A stretch of 64,000 bases of DNA from Enterobacter ludwigii (GTDB taxonomy: Bacteria > Pseudomonadota > Gammaproteobacteria > Enterobacterales > Enterobacteriaceae): NCBI RefSeq assembly GCF_001750725.1, contig NZ_CP017279.1, positions 1,054,001 to 1,118,000 on the forward strand, in the 5' to 3' direction. The notes under the pieces are model-generated. The model worked only from the letters and a program-made list of their open reading frames with translations, was not told the origin of the DNA and ran no database searches. A program made the position numbers and the translations under genes. Positions 13,630 through 24,055 of this stretch are shown piece after piece (position 1 is the stretch's first letter; each line of letters starts with the position of its first letter).

Positions 13630-13935
13630 ATGTTTCAGCTTAAACCGGGCAGCATGGCGATGATCATCGGTGCCCGCACGGCGTCCGGCCGTCGTAATAT
13701 TGGTAAATCTGTTGAACTGTTTGGCCTGTGTCAGCCCGGCCAGCGTTTCGTTAATCCGGTCAATGGCGTCATGACGCAGTTACCCGCCACCTCGGATCGC
13801 GCGCTTTGGCTGGTGACCGGTGATGTCTTCGCGTTTGACAATCAGCACGGCTTTGCGTTTATTCGTGCCGAACATCTGATGCCGCTTACCCCGGATACGG
13901 CGCCGCAAATCCTTGATGAACTGATGATTGACTGA
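13630..13935 (+). CDS. Conserved hypothetical protein (101 residues)
   Basis: This is a 101-residue soluble protein with no signal peptide, beginning MFQLKPGSMAMIIGART and ending APQILDELMID. Repeated short beta-rich, proline- and glycine-containing stretches (KPGSMAMIIG, QPGQRFVNPVNG, LVTGDVFAF) suggest a compact SH3-like or beta-barrel fold; this is inference. A GAGAGAAG ribosome site precedes the ATG. It is not in the E. coli K-12 yeaO-yoaF interval as I know it. Its stop abuts the yeaO stop on the other strand with no gap. Confidence 0.75.
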   Translation: MFQLKPGSMAMIIGARTASGRRNIGKSVELFGLCQPGQRFVNPVNGVMTQLPATSDRALWLVTGDVFAFDNQHGFAFIRAEHLMPLTPDTAPQILDELMID

Positions 13936-14280
13936 CTAGACATTACGCAGCCAGTCGGCTAACACCAGGGCGTGATTGTGTTCCTTATCTTTCGCGCCAT
14001 AGAGAAGGGTTAAGGTCTGCTTGCTGGCCAGCGCAGCAAGACGCAACCCCTCGTCCTTGTGCTGCGCCAGCTCTTCCCGGTACGCCTTGCTGAAGGCGTT
14101 GAAATCAAGGGTTTCGCTATGAAACGCCTTGCGTAAATTGTTAGACGGGGTGAGCGTTTTACACCATTCATCATACGCGAGATCGGTTTTCTTCACGCCA
14201 CGCGGCCAGAGTCTGTCTACCAGCACCCGATAACCATCGTCCGGGCTTGCCTGTTCGTATACGCGTTTACACTGGATCAT
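13936..14280 (-). CDS. yeaO: YeaO, DUF488 family protein
   Basis: The 114-residue cytoplasmic protein shows the DUF488 pattern RVYEQASPDDGYRVLVDRLW, PRGVKKTD and TLLYGAKDKEHNHALVLADW. The length agrees with E. coli YeaO (115). A GAGGAG ribosome site precedes the ATG. The biochemical role is unknown. Convergent with the hypothetical gene at 13630. Confidence 0.93.
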   Translation of the reverse strand: MIQCKRVYEQASPDDGYRVLVDRLWPRGVKKTDLAYDEWCKTLTPSNNLRKAFHSETLDFNAFSKAYREELAQHKDEGLRLAALASKQTLTLLYGAKDKEHNHALVLADWLRNV

Positions 14281-14431
14281 CTTTTCTCCTCACCTGCGGC
14301 CAAACGTTCTGCGTATTACTCTAGCACTTTGTCTTTACCCACCCAATTTAAGGTATTGTGATAATTGCAGAAGATCGGTAGTCTGAGGTTCCTTATGTTA
14401 TCTGCTAATACTCAGGCATAAGGAACCTTTC

Positions 14432-15139
14432 ATGGAACACCTCCCGGCTAAAACCACACTGCGCATTGCGCTGGTTGGCGATTACAATCCCGATGTTATT
14501 GCGCACCAGGCGATCCCGCTGGCAATTGACGACGCCGCTGCCGTTCTTGACCTCACCGCTGATTATGACTGGCTCGCGACCACGGAACTGACCAGCCCGG
14601 AAGATCTGGTAGGTTATGACGCTATCTGGCTGGTTCCCGCAAGCCCGTACAAAAACACAGCGGCGGCCTTTATCGCTGCACGCTACGCACGCGAAAACAG
14701 CATTCCCTTCCTCGGCACCTGCGGCGGGTTCCAGCATGCGCTGATTGAGTACGCCCGTAATGTGCTGGGCTGGCACGATGCGGCGCACGCCGAAACGGAT
14801 ACCGAAGGCACAATGGTGATTGCGCCATTAACCTGCTCGCTGGTGGAAAAAACCGATGCAATTGAGCTGCGCAACAATACGCTCATCGCCAAAGCCTATG
14901 GCAAACCGGAAATCGTGGAGGGATATCACTGCAATTACGGTGTGTCGTCGGAATTTGCACGGGAGCTGGAGAGCGGTGACATGCGCGTCACCGGCTGGGA
15001 CGAGCAGGGTGAAATTCGCGCCGCGGAGCTACTGACCCATCCGTTCTTCGTGATCACCTTATTCCAGCATGAACGTGCCGCGCTGGAAGGTCGACCGGTG
15101 GTGCTGGTACAGGCAATGCTGCGCGCGGCGCGCGGATAA
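14432..15139 (+). CDS. Stand-alone class I glutamine amidotransferase, CTP synthase C-terminal-like
   Basis: The 235-residue protein resembles the glutaminase domain of CTP synthase without the synthetase half. It has a start of the type LRIALVGDYNPD, YDAIWLVPASPYKN, then the nucleophile elbow FLGTCGGFQHALIEYARN with Cys97, and EGYHCNYGV. The position of the catalytic His-x-Glu reads FQHERAAL, so the triad is not canonical. Databases use the name CTP synthase C-terminal region-related (seleno)protein for this family; here the elbow residue is cysteine. It might hydrolyse an amide other than glutamine. It has its own upstream region and the ribosome site AAGGAAC. Confidence 0.8.
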   Translation: MEHLPAKTTLRIALVGDYNPDVIAHQAIPLAIDDAAAVLDLTADYDWLATTELTSPEDLVGYDAIWLVPASPYKNTAAAFIAARYARENSIPFLGTCGGFQHALIEYARNVLGWHDAAHAETDTEGTMVIAPLTCSLVEKTDAIELRNNTLIAKAYGKPEIVEGYHCNYGVSSEFARELESGDMRVTGWDEQGEIRAAELLTHPFFVITLFQHERAALEGRPVVLVQAMLRAARG

Positions 15140-15163
15140 AAAAGGCAGACCTGGTGGTCTGCC
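15138..15163 (-). terminator. Terminator of nimT
   Basis: GGCAGACC-TGGT-GGTCTGCC with a run of A on its left gives a hairpin plus U-run for minus-strand transcripts, directly after the nimT stop. It may also end the convergent amidotransferase message. Confidence 0.7.
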
Positions 15164-15169
15164 ATTCTA

Positions 15170-16357
15170 CTAACGGGGCGTGACCTCCCGGTCACGCCCG
15201 GCAAGCATACCGCAAACGGCCATGATCACGGCGGCCAGTGCACAGGCCAGAAGCGGATAACGCCAGTCACCGGCAGCATCGTGAATTTTGCCCATCAACG
15301 GCGGGCCACAGGCGGCCAGCAGATAGCCAACCGACTGTGCCATGCCGGACAAGGCCGCGGCCTGATGCGCAGAGCTGGCGCGCAGCCCGATGAAAGTCAG
15401 GCCAAGGATCATCGTTGCCCCGGTACCAAAACCAAACACCAGTGTCCACATGACCGCCATTCCCGGCGCAAACCACAATCCTGCTGCGCTTATCGCGCAC
15501 AACAGCGCCACGACGCCGGCGATTGCTCGCTGATCCTTCAGACGATGGAGGATTAGCGGGACAGCGAGACCCGGCACGGCGGTGGCCAGCTGTAAGAGTC
15601 CGTGCACAGAACCCGCCTGGGCTTCGCTATACCCGTGGCTGAGCAGGATCGCCGGTAGCCAGCCGATGATGACATAGTAAATCAGCGAGTTAATCCCCAG
15701 AAAAAGGGTGACCTGCCAGGCGAGGGCAGAGCGCCAGATGGCGCGGTTATGTAACGCGCCTGCACCGGTCACCGTCGCAACGTGTTTCTGACGCCACTGT
15801 GGCAGCCAGAGCAGTAGTGCAGCCAGCGGAAAGGCCATCAGCATTAGCAGGGCGCCATGCCAGCCGGCTTCCCCTTGCGCCAGCGGAACAATCAGTGCGG
15901 AACCTAACGCCGCGGAGATCCCCATCGTCAGGGAATACGCGCCGGTGAGTCTGGCAACCTGTCCCGGGAAGTCACGTTTAATTAACCCAGGCAAAAGCAC
16001 ATTGCCCAGTGCGATACCGCAGCCAATCACCGCCGTACCGATGAAAAGCAGGGGGGCGGAAGGCAGGGAGCGCACAGCAATGCCGACGCAAATCAGCAGC
16101 AGGGCGATAAACAGGCTGCGCTCCATGCCGATACGCCGGGCAACACCTGCGGCGAGCGGGGAGATAAGGGCGAAAGCCAGCAGAGGCAGGGTGGTCAGCA
16201 GACCGGTTTGCGCTGTACTCAAGCCATAATCGAGACGAATGGTATCGAGCAGCGGTGCTGCTCCGGTAAAGGTGACGCGAAGCGTAGTGGCAATCATCAG
16301 GATACCTGCGATCAGCAGTGCGCCTTTTTTTCCTGAAACCCGAATTGCAGTAGTCAT
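15170..16357 (-). CDS. nimT: NimT (YeaN), CynX/NimT family MFS exporter
   Basis: The 395-residue protein has 12 hydrophobic segments of the major facilitator type and the family pattern TTLRVTFTGAAPLL near the start and LPGLIKRDFPGQVARLTGAY in the middle. In E. coli NimT exports 2-nitroimidazole and is repressed by NimR. It is divergent from nimR across about 100 bp, the same arrangement as in E. coli, so regulation by NimR is expected. Confidence 0.93.
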   Translation of the reverse strand: MTTAIRVSGKKGALLIAGILMIATTLRVTFTGAAPLLDTIRLDYGLSTAQTGLLTTLPLLAFALISPLAAGVARRIGMERSLFIALLLICVGIAVRSLPSAPLLFIGTAVIGCGIALGNVLLPGLIKRDFPGQVARLTGAYSLTMGISAALGSALIVPLAQGEAGWHGALLMLMAFPLAALLLWLPQWRQKHVATVTGAGALHNRAIWRSALAWQVTLFLGINSLIYYVIIGWLPAILLSHGYSEAQAGSVHGLLQLATAVPGLAVPLILHRLKDQRAIAGVVALLCAISAAGLWFAPGMAVMWTLVFGFGTGATMILGLTFIGLRASSAHQAAALSGMAQSVGYLLAACGPPLMGKIHDAAGDWRYPLLACALAAVIMAVCGMLAGRDREVTPR

Positions 16358-16456
16358 TGTGTTCTCATACGTTCAAGCGAGCGCACACAATACCGATTTT
16401 CTCCACGGTTGAAATCAGGCTAAAATGACAGTTTATCGCTAATATCGGACAACCTG

Positions 16457-17248
16457 ATGATTGGTCTCGGACTGGACGGCTACGATCCCGATAGCCGGCA
16501 TGATGCGGCTGTCGCGTTTCGCATCCGCGTGGTGGCGCAGGAACAATACATTCCGCGACACCAACACCGTAAGGGACAGCTGATTCTGGCGCTGGGGGGA
16601 GCCATCACCTGCGAAGTGGAAAACGCCATGCTGATGGTACCGCCCCAGTATGCCGTGTGGATCCCTGGCCAGATGCCGCACAGCAATAAGGCCACGCCGG
16701 GTGCCCAGCTTTGCTTTTTGTTTATTGAACCCGGAGCGGTAAGTTTGCCCGATCGCTGCTGCACCCTGAAGATCTCCCCTCTGGTGCGGGAACTGATCTT
16801 ATCGCTGGCGGAAAAATCACGTGAAGCGCTTTCGCTTGCTGCCACATCGCGTCTGGTGGATGTTCTTTTTGACGAGCTACCGCTGCAGCGTCAGGAACAT
16901 TTGCAACTGCCCGTTTCGCCTCATCCAAAAATCCGGCTGATGAGCGAGAAGATGGCGGAAGAGCCTGCCGCCTGGCAGACGCTGGCGCAATGGGCGAGCC
17001 ACTTCGCCATGAGTGAACGCAATCTGGCGCGCCTGGTGGTAAAAGAGACGGGCCTGAGCTTTCGCCGCTGGCGGCATCAGCTGCAGCTTATTGTGGCGTT
17101 ACAGCTGTTGATTGGGGGGAAGTCGGTACAGCAGGTGGCACAGTCGCTGGGGTACGACTCCACCACCGCGTTTATCACGATGTTTAAGAAGGGGTTGGGG
17201 CAGACGCCAGCGCGGTATATAGCCAGCCTGACTATGACTTCCCGATAA
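16457..17248 (+). CDS. nimR: NimR (YeaM), AraC-family repressor of nimT
   Basis: The 263-residue regulator has an N-terminal cupin-like ligand domain ([20 protein letters not shown]) and a C-terminal AraC double helix-turn-helix ([20 protein letters not shown] and [20 protein letters not shown]). It is divergent from nimT, the exporter it represses in E. coli. Its last 17 bp overlap the 3' end of yeaL on the other strand. Confidence 0.93.
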   Translation: MIGLGLDGYDPDSRHDAAVAFRIRVVAQEQYIPRHQHRKGQLILALGGAITCEVENAMLMVPPQYAVWIPGQMPHSNKATPGAQLCFLFIEPGAVSLPDRCCTLKISPLVRELILSLAEKSREALSLAATSRLVDVLFDELPLQRQEHLQLPVSPHPKIRLMSEKMAEEPAAWQTLAQWASHFAMSERNLARLVVKETGLSFRRWRHQLQLIVALQLLIGGKSVQQVAQSLGYDSTTAFITMFKKGLGQTPARYIASLTMTSR

Positions 17249-17678
17249 ACAGTGAGACCAGCCCGGCCGCAATCAGCGGGCCCACCGGAACGCCACGAAA
17301 GAGCGCCACACCGAGCACGGTTCCCACCAGCAGACCGGCCACCAGCGAGGGCTGGCTGCTCATCAGCGTAACGCCACGCCCGCCCAGCCACGAGACAAAA
17401 ACGCCTACCGCTATCGCTATCAGCGATTTCCAGTTCACAAATGAGTGCAGCAGCGTCGAGGCAGGCAGCGTACCGCTGGCGATAGGTGCCATCACCCCAA
17501 TGGTCAGAATGATGATCCCGATGGTGAGACCTTGTTTTTCTATCCACGGGAAAAAGGTGTTTAACGGGGTCACGCGCACAATGATCAGCACCAGAATTGA
17601 GATAGCGACGGTGGTGTTATGGCTGACAAAGCCCAGCGCAGCGAGGGCCAGAAGAATGAGCAGAGTCGGGTCAAACAT
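17232..17678 (-). CDS. yeaL: YeaL, DUF441 membrane protein
   Basis: The 148-residue inner-membrane protein has at least four hydrophobic segments and the family block [20 protein letters not shown], as in E. coli YeaL (148 residues). Function is unknown. It converges with nimR, overlapping its end by 17 bp. Confidence 0.93.
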   Translation of the reverse strand: MFDPTLLILLALAALGFVSHNTTVAISILVLIIVRVTPLNTFFPWIEKQGLTIGIIILTIGVMAPIASGTLPASTLLHSFVNWKSLIAIAVGVFVSWLGGRGVTLMSSQPSLVAGLLVGTVLGVALFRGVPVGPLIAAGLVSLFIGKS

Positions 17679-17822
17679 AAGGAATCCTTGCCAAAAGAGT
17701 AAGCCTGCTTACTTTACGCGGAAACACGGCTGAAGACAGTTTTAAAAAGATTTTACTGCTGTCATAACCCTGTCATTTACGGGGGATAAAACAGGGGCAG
17801 GCATCGAAAAAGGGTCGCAAAA

Positions 17823-17927
17823 ATGTACGATCACATGTTTGTCGAAACGCTGATCATCTCTTCATCGTTTTTCGCTGTTGCCATTATCCTGGTCGCGTCA
17901 GTTATTTTTCTGGAAAAAAAAGGCTGA
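17823..17927 (+). CDS. yoaI: YoaI, 34-residue small membrane protein
   Basis: The frame starts [20 protein letters not shown], continues through a hydrophobic stretch and ends FLEKKG. It matches E. coli YoaI (34 residues) in length and in the MFVETLII block. In E. coli it lies between yeaL and yeaK as here, and its expression depends on PhoB. It is a single-span inner-membrane protein of unknown function. Confidence 0.9.
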   Translation: MYDHMFVETLIISSSFFAVAIILVASVIFLEKKG

Positions 17928-17947
17928 CGGGATGCCAGCCTACACGA

Positions 17948-18448
17948 TTACGCTTTATGGAACGTCACCAGCTCAGGACGGGCGATACGCAAATAATCTT
18001 GCGTATCCATAATCACGGATTTTTCCAGCAGACCGGCGTTAAACGCGATTTCATCGAAACGCTCGAACAGGAGCGGGTCGGCCACCAGTGCCAGATCGGG
18101 ATGGAAGCTAAAAGGCGGAATGGCGCCAAAAACGCAGGCGGTCAGGGTATCGACTTCGGCAGGGCTTGCGAGAGACGCTTTTATCCCCCCAAAATGGCTG
18201 GCAAGCTGGCTTAAATCGGCCTGCAGATCGGCGGCGAGGATCGCCAGAACGTGTTTTTTTACGCCGTTTCCCTTCACCTTACAGACCAGTGCTTTTGCCC
18301 CTTGCCCCAGATCGGTTCCGCGGATCTCACTCACCGCTTCACATTTCCCCACGGCGTCATGCTCCATGACGCGAAATCGTGCGCCCTGCTGGGTTAACAA
18401 CGTAATGAGTTGCTGGTGGGTTGTTGTTCCCTTAACGTCATCAGACAT
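17948..18448 (-). CDS. yeaK: YeaK, mischarged aminoacyl-tRNA deacylase
   Basis: The 166-residue protein belongs to the YbaK/ProX editing family. E. coli YeaK hydrolyses Ser-tRNA(Thr) and related mischarged tRNAs in trans. Characteristic blocks are MEHDAVGKCEAVSEIRGTDL, GAKALVCKVK, ASLASPAEV and GAIPPFSFHPDLALVADPLL. It keeps the lysine in ALVCK expected at the active site. It converges with yoaI and has its own promoter region in the 114 bp before yeaH's end. Confidence 0.93.
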   Translation of the reverse strand: MSDDVKGTTTHQQLITLLTQQGARFRVMEHDAVGKCEAVSEIRGTDLGQGAKALVCKVKGNGVKKHVLAILAADLQADLSQLASHFGGIKASLASPAEVDTLTACVFGAIPPFSFHPDLALVADPLLFERFDEIAFNAGLLEKSVIMDTQDYLRIARPELVTFHKA

Positions 18449-18562
18449 AGCGATTTACCTGTTAAATACCAATACGCAGCGTTTAACCTTAGCACAGAAT
18501 ATTTCGCCGTTGGGATAGGCAGGACGCAAAGAAAACAGCCAGCGGATTCGCTGGCTGTTGGG

Positions 18563-19945
<1,383 letters not shown>

Positions 19946-21880
19946 TTAAGACGATTTACGTACGCGCAGATACCATTCGCAGAGCAGGCGAACCTGTTTG
20001 CGGGTGTAGCCTTTCTCCATCATACGGTCGACAAAATCGTCGTGCTTTTTCTGCTCATCGGTTGACGTTTTAGTGTTAAACGAAATCACCGGCAACAGCT
20101 CTTCGGTATTGGAGAACATTTTCTTCTCGATTACCGTGCGCAGTTTCTCGTAGCTGGTCCAGTTCGGATTACGTCCGTTGTTATGCGCTCTGGCGCGCAG
20201 GACGAAGTTCACAATCTCGTTACGGAAGTCTTTCGGGTTACTGATCCCGGCCGGCTTCTCGATTTTTTCCAGCTCTGCGTTAAGGGATTCCCGGTCGAAC
20301 AACTGGCCGGTATCCGGGTCGCGGTACTCCTGGTCCTGGATCCAGAAGTCAGCATAGGTGACATAACGGTCAAAAATGTTCTGCCCGTACTCTGAATAAG
20401 ACTCCAGGTAGGCGGTCTGGATCTCTTTGCCGATGAACTCCGCATATTTCGGGATCAGGTAGCCTTTCAGGAACTCAAGGTAGCGTTCAGCCTGTTCCTG
20501 CGGGAACTGCTCGCGTTCAATTTGCTGCTCCAGCACGTAGAACAGATGAACCGGGTTGGCTGCCACTTCCGCATGGTCGAAGTTAAACACGCGGGAGAGG
20601 ATCTTAAAGGCGAAACGCGTGGACAGACCGTTCATCCCTTCGTCCACACCGGCGTAGTCGCGGTACTCCTGATAAGACTTCGCTTTCGGGTCGGTATCTT
20701 TCAGGCTTTCCCCGTCGTACACGCGCATTTTCGAGTAGATGCTGGAGTTTTCCGGCTCTTTCAGGCGCGAGAGAATGGAAAAGCGCGACAGCGTTTCCAG
20801 GGTGCCCGGTGCGCAAGGTGCGTGTACCAGCTCACTGTGGTTAAGCAGTTTCTCGTAAATTTTGATCTCTTCGGAGATCCGCAGGCAATAAGGCACTTTG
20901 ACGATGTAGACACGGTCAAGGAACGCCTCATTGTTTTTGTTATTACGGAAGGAGACCCACTCAGATTCGTTTGAGTGCGCGAGGATAATGCCGTTAAACG
21001 GCAGGGCGGAAATACCTTCCGTACCATTGTAGTTGCCTTCCTGGGTGGCCGTCAGCAGCGGATGCAGCACTTTAATCGGTGCTTTAAACATCTCGACGAA
21101 CTCCATAATCCCCTGGTTGGCGCGGCACAGCGCACCCGAGTAACCGTAGGCATCCGGGTCGTTTTGCGCGTAGTTTTCCAGCTTACGAATATCGACTTTA
21201 CCCACCAGGGCGGAGATATCCTGGTTGTTCTCATCCCCCGGTTCAGTTTTGGCGATAGCAATCTGTTCCAGAATGGATGGCCACACCTTGACGACGCGGA
21301 ATTTGGTGATATCCCCACCAAACTCGTGCAGGCGTTTTGCCGCCCAAGGCGACATGATGGTGCCAAGATAGCGCCGCGGAATACCAAACTCTTTATCCAG
21401 AATTTGCGCATCTTCCTGCGGGTTAAACAGGCACAGCGGATGGTCATTCACCGGGCTGCGTTCACCGTTAGCGCTCAGCACATAGATAGGGACGCGCTGC
21501 ATCAGTGATTTCAGACGTTCAGCCAGTGATGATTTACCCCCACCCACAGGGCCGAGTAAATAAAGGATCTGTTTCTTCTCTTCCAGACCCTGGGCGGCAT
21601 GCTTCAGGTAGGAGACAATCTGTTCGATGGCATCTTCCATACCATAGAACTCTTCAAACGCCGGGTATCGGGCGACCACCCGATTCGAAAAGAGACGGGA
21701 AAGCCGAGGTTCCAGGGCAGTATCAACCATGTTTGGCTCACCAATAGCCATTAATAGCCGTTCTGCCGCATTGGCATAGGCACTGCGATCTTGCCGACAA
21801 ATGGTAAGAAACTCCTGCAGTGTGAACTCTTCGTCCTTGGCAGCTTCATAACGCTGGCGATAGTGATCGAATATATTCAT
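19946..21880 (-). CDS. yeaG: YeaG, PrkA-type serine protein kinase
   Basis: The 644-residue protein has the same length as E. coli YeaG. It has an AAA-type N-terminal ATPase module with Walker A GPVGGGKSSLAERLK and a C-terminal PrkA kinase-like domain. It acts in the cytoplasm in sustained nitrogen starvation and stationary phase. It is upstream of yeaH, separated by 99 bp containing REP-like repeats. A sigma-54 promoter about 100 bp upstream fits its known NtrC dependence. Confidence 0.96.
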   Translation of the reverse strand: MNIFDHYRQRYEAAKDEEFTLQEFLTICRQDRSAYANAAERLLMAIGEPNMVDTALEPRLSRLFSNRVVARYPAFEEFYGMEDAIEQIVSYLKHAAQGLEEKKQILYLLGPVGGGKSSLAERLKSLMQRVPIYVLSANGERSPVNDHPLCLFNPQEDAQILDKEFGIPRRYLGTIMSPWAAKRLHEFGGDITKFRVVKVWPSILEQIAIAKTEPGDENNQDISALVGKVDIRKLENYAQNDPDAYGYSGALCRANQGIMEFVEMFKAPIKVLHPLLTATQEGNYNGTEGISALPFNGIILAHSNESEWVSFRNNKNNEAFLDRVYIVKVPYCLRISEEIKIYEKLLNHSELVHAPCAPGTLETLSRFSILSRLKEPENSSIYSKMRVYDGESLKDTDPKAKSYQEYRDYAGVDEGMNGLSTRFAFKILSRVFNFDHAEVAANPVHLFYVLEQQIEREQFPQEQAERYLEFLKGYLIPKYAEFIGKEIQTAYLESYSEYGQNIFDRYVTYADFWIQDQEYRDPDTGQLFDRESLNAELEKIEKPAGISNPKDFRNEIVNFVLRARAHNNGRNPNWTSYEKLRTVIEKKMFSNTEELLPVISFNTKTSTDEQKKHDDFVDRMMEKGYTRKQVRLLCEWYLRVRKSS

Positions 21881-21979
21881 GGCATGCCGTCCTTTCGTTT
21901 TTTAGCACAGGATAAGAGCCGTTCGTATGAGTAGTGGAGGCTCCCGGAAGAGAATCTCTCGCACCTCACTGCCAGAGCA

Positions 21980-21994
21980 GCAACCTGTGTGCCA
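21980..21994 (-). promoter_or_regulatory. Sigma-54 promoter of yeaGH
   Basis: On the minus strand TGGCAC-ACAGG-TTGC matches the -24/-12 consensus TGGCAC-N5-TTGC exactly, 100 bp before yeaG. In E. coli yeaGH is NtrC- and sigma-54-dependent. The rest of the 430-bp yeaG-mipA interval (to 22312) holds no gene; it is AT-rich from 22040 and should also contain the mipA promoter. Confidence 0.85.
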
Positions 21995-22312
21995 GGTCAG
22001 ACGCTAAGAACCGCAGGGTGTTCAGAAAAAACTCTTCTTAATTTAAAGCGTAGATGGCATTTGCAAAACTTGCATGCCGATAAAATCTAATTTCAATGAC
22101 ATATCAATAACTCATCCAAAAATTTCCCCTGCTGTTTTAGGGTAAAAGCACGTTTTTCATTCAGTAGTCATATAAATGAAAGCAGGCTGTCACCTGAAAA
22201 GTTGAAAATAACGGGTTAATCAGACTGATTAGCAGGCAAAAAATTTTGGGATGTACGACAATGGCGGTTAAACTTCTCTCGCTGATTATTTGACTACAGG
22301 AAAGAATGGATT

Positions 22313-23062
22313 GTGACCAAACTCAAACTTCTGGCATTGGGCGTACTTGCCGCAACCGCTGTTAGCACCGCACAGGCGGCGGAAAGTCAGTGGACTGTTG
22401 GCGCGGGCGTTGGCGTGATTAACAGCCCATACAAACAGTATGATCGTGATGTTTATCCAGTTCCGGTTGTCACCTATGAAGGCGATAACTTCTGGTTCCG
22501 CGGTCTGGGCGGTGGCTACTATCTCTGGAATGATACGGCCGACAAGCTCTCCATCATGGCTTATTACGATCCGACGCACTTCAAGCCGGGTGACAGCGAC
22601 AGCCATGCGCTTCGCCAGCTCGACAAGCGTAAGAGCACCATGATGGCGGGACTCTCTTATGTGCATAACACCGAATATGGCTTCCTGCGTACCGCACTTG
22701 CGGGGGATACGCTGGATAACAGCAACGGTTTTATCTGGGATCTGGCCTGGCTCTATCGCTACACCAACGGTGCGTTAACGCTAACTCCGGGTATCGGTGT
22801 GCAATATAACAGTGAGAACTACAACGACTACTACTATGGTGTTTCTAAGAACGAATCCCGTCGTAGCGGTCTGAAGAGCTACAGTGCGGACGACGGCTGG
22901 GATCCGTACCTTGAGCTGACGGCGAGCTATAACTTCCTCGGTGACTGGAACGTCTACGGTACCGGGCGCTATGAGCGTCTGAGCGATGAAGTGAAAGACA
23001 GCCCGATGGTTGATAAGTCCTGGGCGGGCATATTCTCAGTCGGTGTGTCCTACAAGTTCTGA
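22313..23062 (+). CDS. mipA: MipA, MltA-interacting outer-membrane scaffold protein
   Basis: The 249-residue protein starts at GTG 22313; the nearby ATG at 22306 is out of frame. A signal peptide (TKLKLLALGVLAATAVSTAQA) is followed by a beta-barrel-type sequence with alternating aromatic residues and a C-terminal phenylalanine (SVGVSYKF). It matches E. coli MipA closely (YPVPVVTYEGDNFWFRGLGG). MipA bridges the lytic transglycosylase MltA and penicillin-binding protein PBP1b in the envelope. It is divergent from yeaG and followed by a GC-rich hairpin. Confidence 0.95.
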   Translation: MTKLKLLALGVLAATAVSTAQAAESQWTVGAGVGVINSPYKQYDRDVYPVPVVTYEGDNFWFRGLGGGYYLWNDTADKLSIMAYYDPTHFKPGDSDSHALRQLDKRKSTMMAGLSYVHNTEYGFLRTALAGDTLDNSNGFIWDLAWLYRYTNGALTLTPGIGVQYNSENYNDYYYGVSKNESRRSGLKSYSADDGWDPYLELTASYNFLGDWNVYGTGRYERLSDEVKDSPMVDKSWAGIFSVGVSYKF

Positions 23063-23093
23063 TTGTGCATTAAAACAGTGCAATCATTGCATC

Positions 23094-23118
23094 AAAACGG
23101 GGCGCTTGCGCCCCGTTT
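23094..23118 (+). terminator. Hairpin terminator after mipA
   Basis: AAAACGGGGCG-CTTG-CGCCCCGTTT is a stable stem of ten pairs ending in a short T run, 31 bp after the mipA stop. Confidence 0.65.
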
Positions 23119-23153
23119 GCATTGGTGTGGTGCAACGAAAAAGAGGGGATGAT

Positions 23154-24008
23154 ATGAGCGTAAAAACCGTGACCTTTTCCGCAGGGCGTCCACTTCCGGC
23201 TATCGGACAGGGTACCTGGTATATGGGAGAAAAAGCCAGCCAGCGTAAATCCGAAGTGAATGCACTGCGGGCGGGCATTGATATGGGGTTAACGTTAATT
23301 GATACCGCTGAAATGTATGCCGAAGGCGGAGCGGAAGAGGTGGTCGGGGAGGCCATTAAGGGCCAGCGCGACGACGTTTTTCTGGTATCAAAAGTCTACC
23401 CGTGGAACGCTGGCGGTCTGAAAGGCCAGGCGGCGTGTGATGCCAGTCTGCGACGTCTCGGGACAGACCATATCGATCTCTACCTTCTGCACTGGCGCGG
23501 TAACTATGGCCTGGATGAAACCATTACGCTGATGGACACACTCCAGCAGCAGGGAAAAATTGGCCGCTGGGGCGTCTCAAACCTGGATTATGAAGATATG
23601 CAGGCGCTGTGGCGCGAAGAGGGCGGTTCCGCCTGTGCCACTAATCAGGTGCTTTATCATCTGGCGTCACGGGGAATTGAATTTGATCTGCTTCCCTGGT
23701 GTCAGCAACAAGCGATGCCGGTGATGGCTTACTGCCCGCTGGCTCAGGCCGGTCGCCTGCGTTCGGGGCTGATGAACCATCCGGTCGTGAATGCCATCGC
23801 GCATAACCACCGCGCCACTGCCGCCCAAATTCTGCTGGCGTGGGTTATCCGCCATCAGGGTGTTATTGCCATACCGAAAGCGGCCTCGATTGAGCATGTT
23901 AACGCCAACGCTGGAGCGCTGGAGATAACCCTCACCGCGGAAGAACGTCACAAACTGGATAATGCTTTCCCGCCACCCACCCATAAACTCCCGCTGGATG
24001 TCGTTTAA
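23154..24008 (+). CDS. yeaE: YeaE, aldo-keto reductase (methylglyoxal reductase)
   Basis: From ATG 23154 (GAGGGGAT site) the protein has 284 residues, the E. coli length. The aldo-keto reductase tetrad is visible: Asp and Tyr in LIDTAEMYAEG, Lys in LVSKVYPWN, His in LYLLHWRG. NADPH-binding residues are in AIPKAASIEHVNANA. It reduces methylglyoxal and other aldehydes in the cytoplasm. It has its own ribosome site and is separated from mipA by a hairpin. Confidence 0.94.
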   Translation: MSVKTVTFSAGRPLPAIGQGTWYMGEKASQRKSEVNALRAGIDMGLTLIDTAEMYAEGGAEEVVGEAIKGQRDDVFLVSKVYPWNAGGLKGQAACDASLRRLGTDHIDLYLLHWRGNYGLDETITLMDTLQQQGKIGRWGVSNLDYEDMQALWREEGGSACATNQVLYHLASRGIEFDLLPWCQQQAMPVMAYCPLAQAGRLRSGLMNHPVVNAIAHNHRATAAQILLAWVIRHQGVIAIPKAASIEHVNANAGALEITLTAEERHKLDNAFPPPTHKLPLDVV

Positions 24009-24017
24009 TCCTAACGC

Positions 24018-24045
24018 ATGCCCCTCTCCTTTACAGGAAGAGGGG
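24018..24045. terminator. Bidirectional hairpin between yeaE and yeaD
   Basis: GCCCCTCTCC-TTTA-CAGGAAGAGGGGC is an imperfect but GC-rich stem between the convergent genes. The T-run is weak. Confidence 0.5.
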
Positions 24046-24055
24046 CGGTAGCGTA

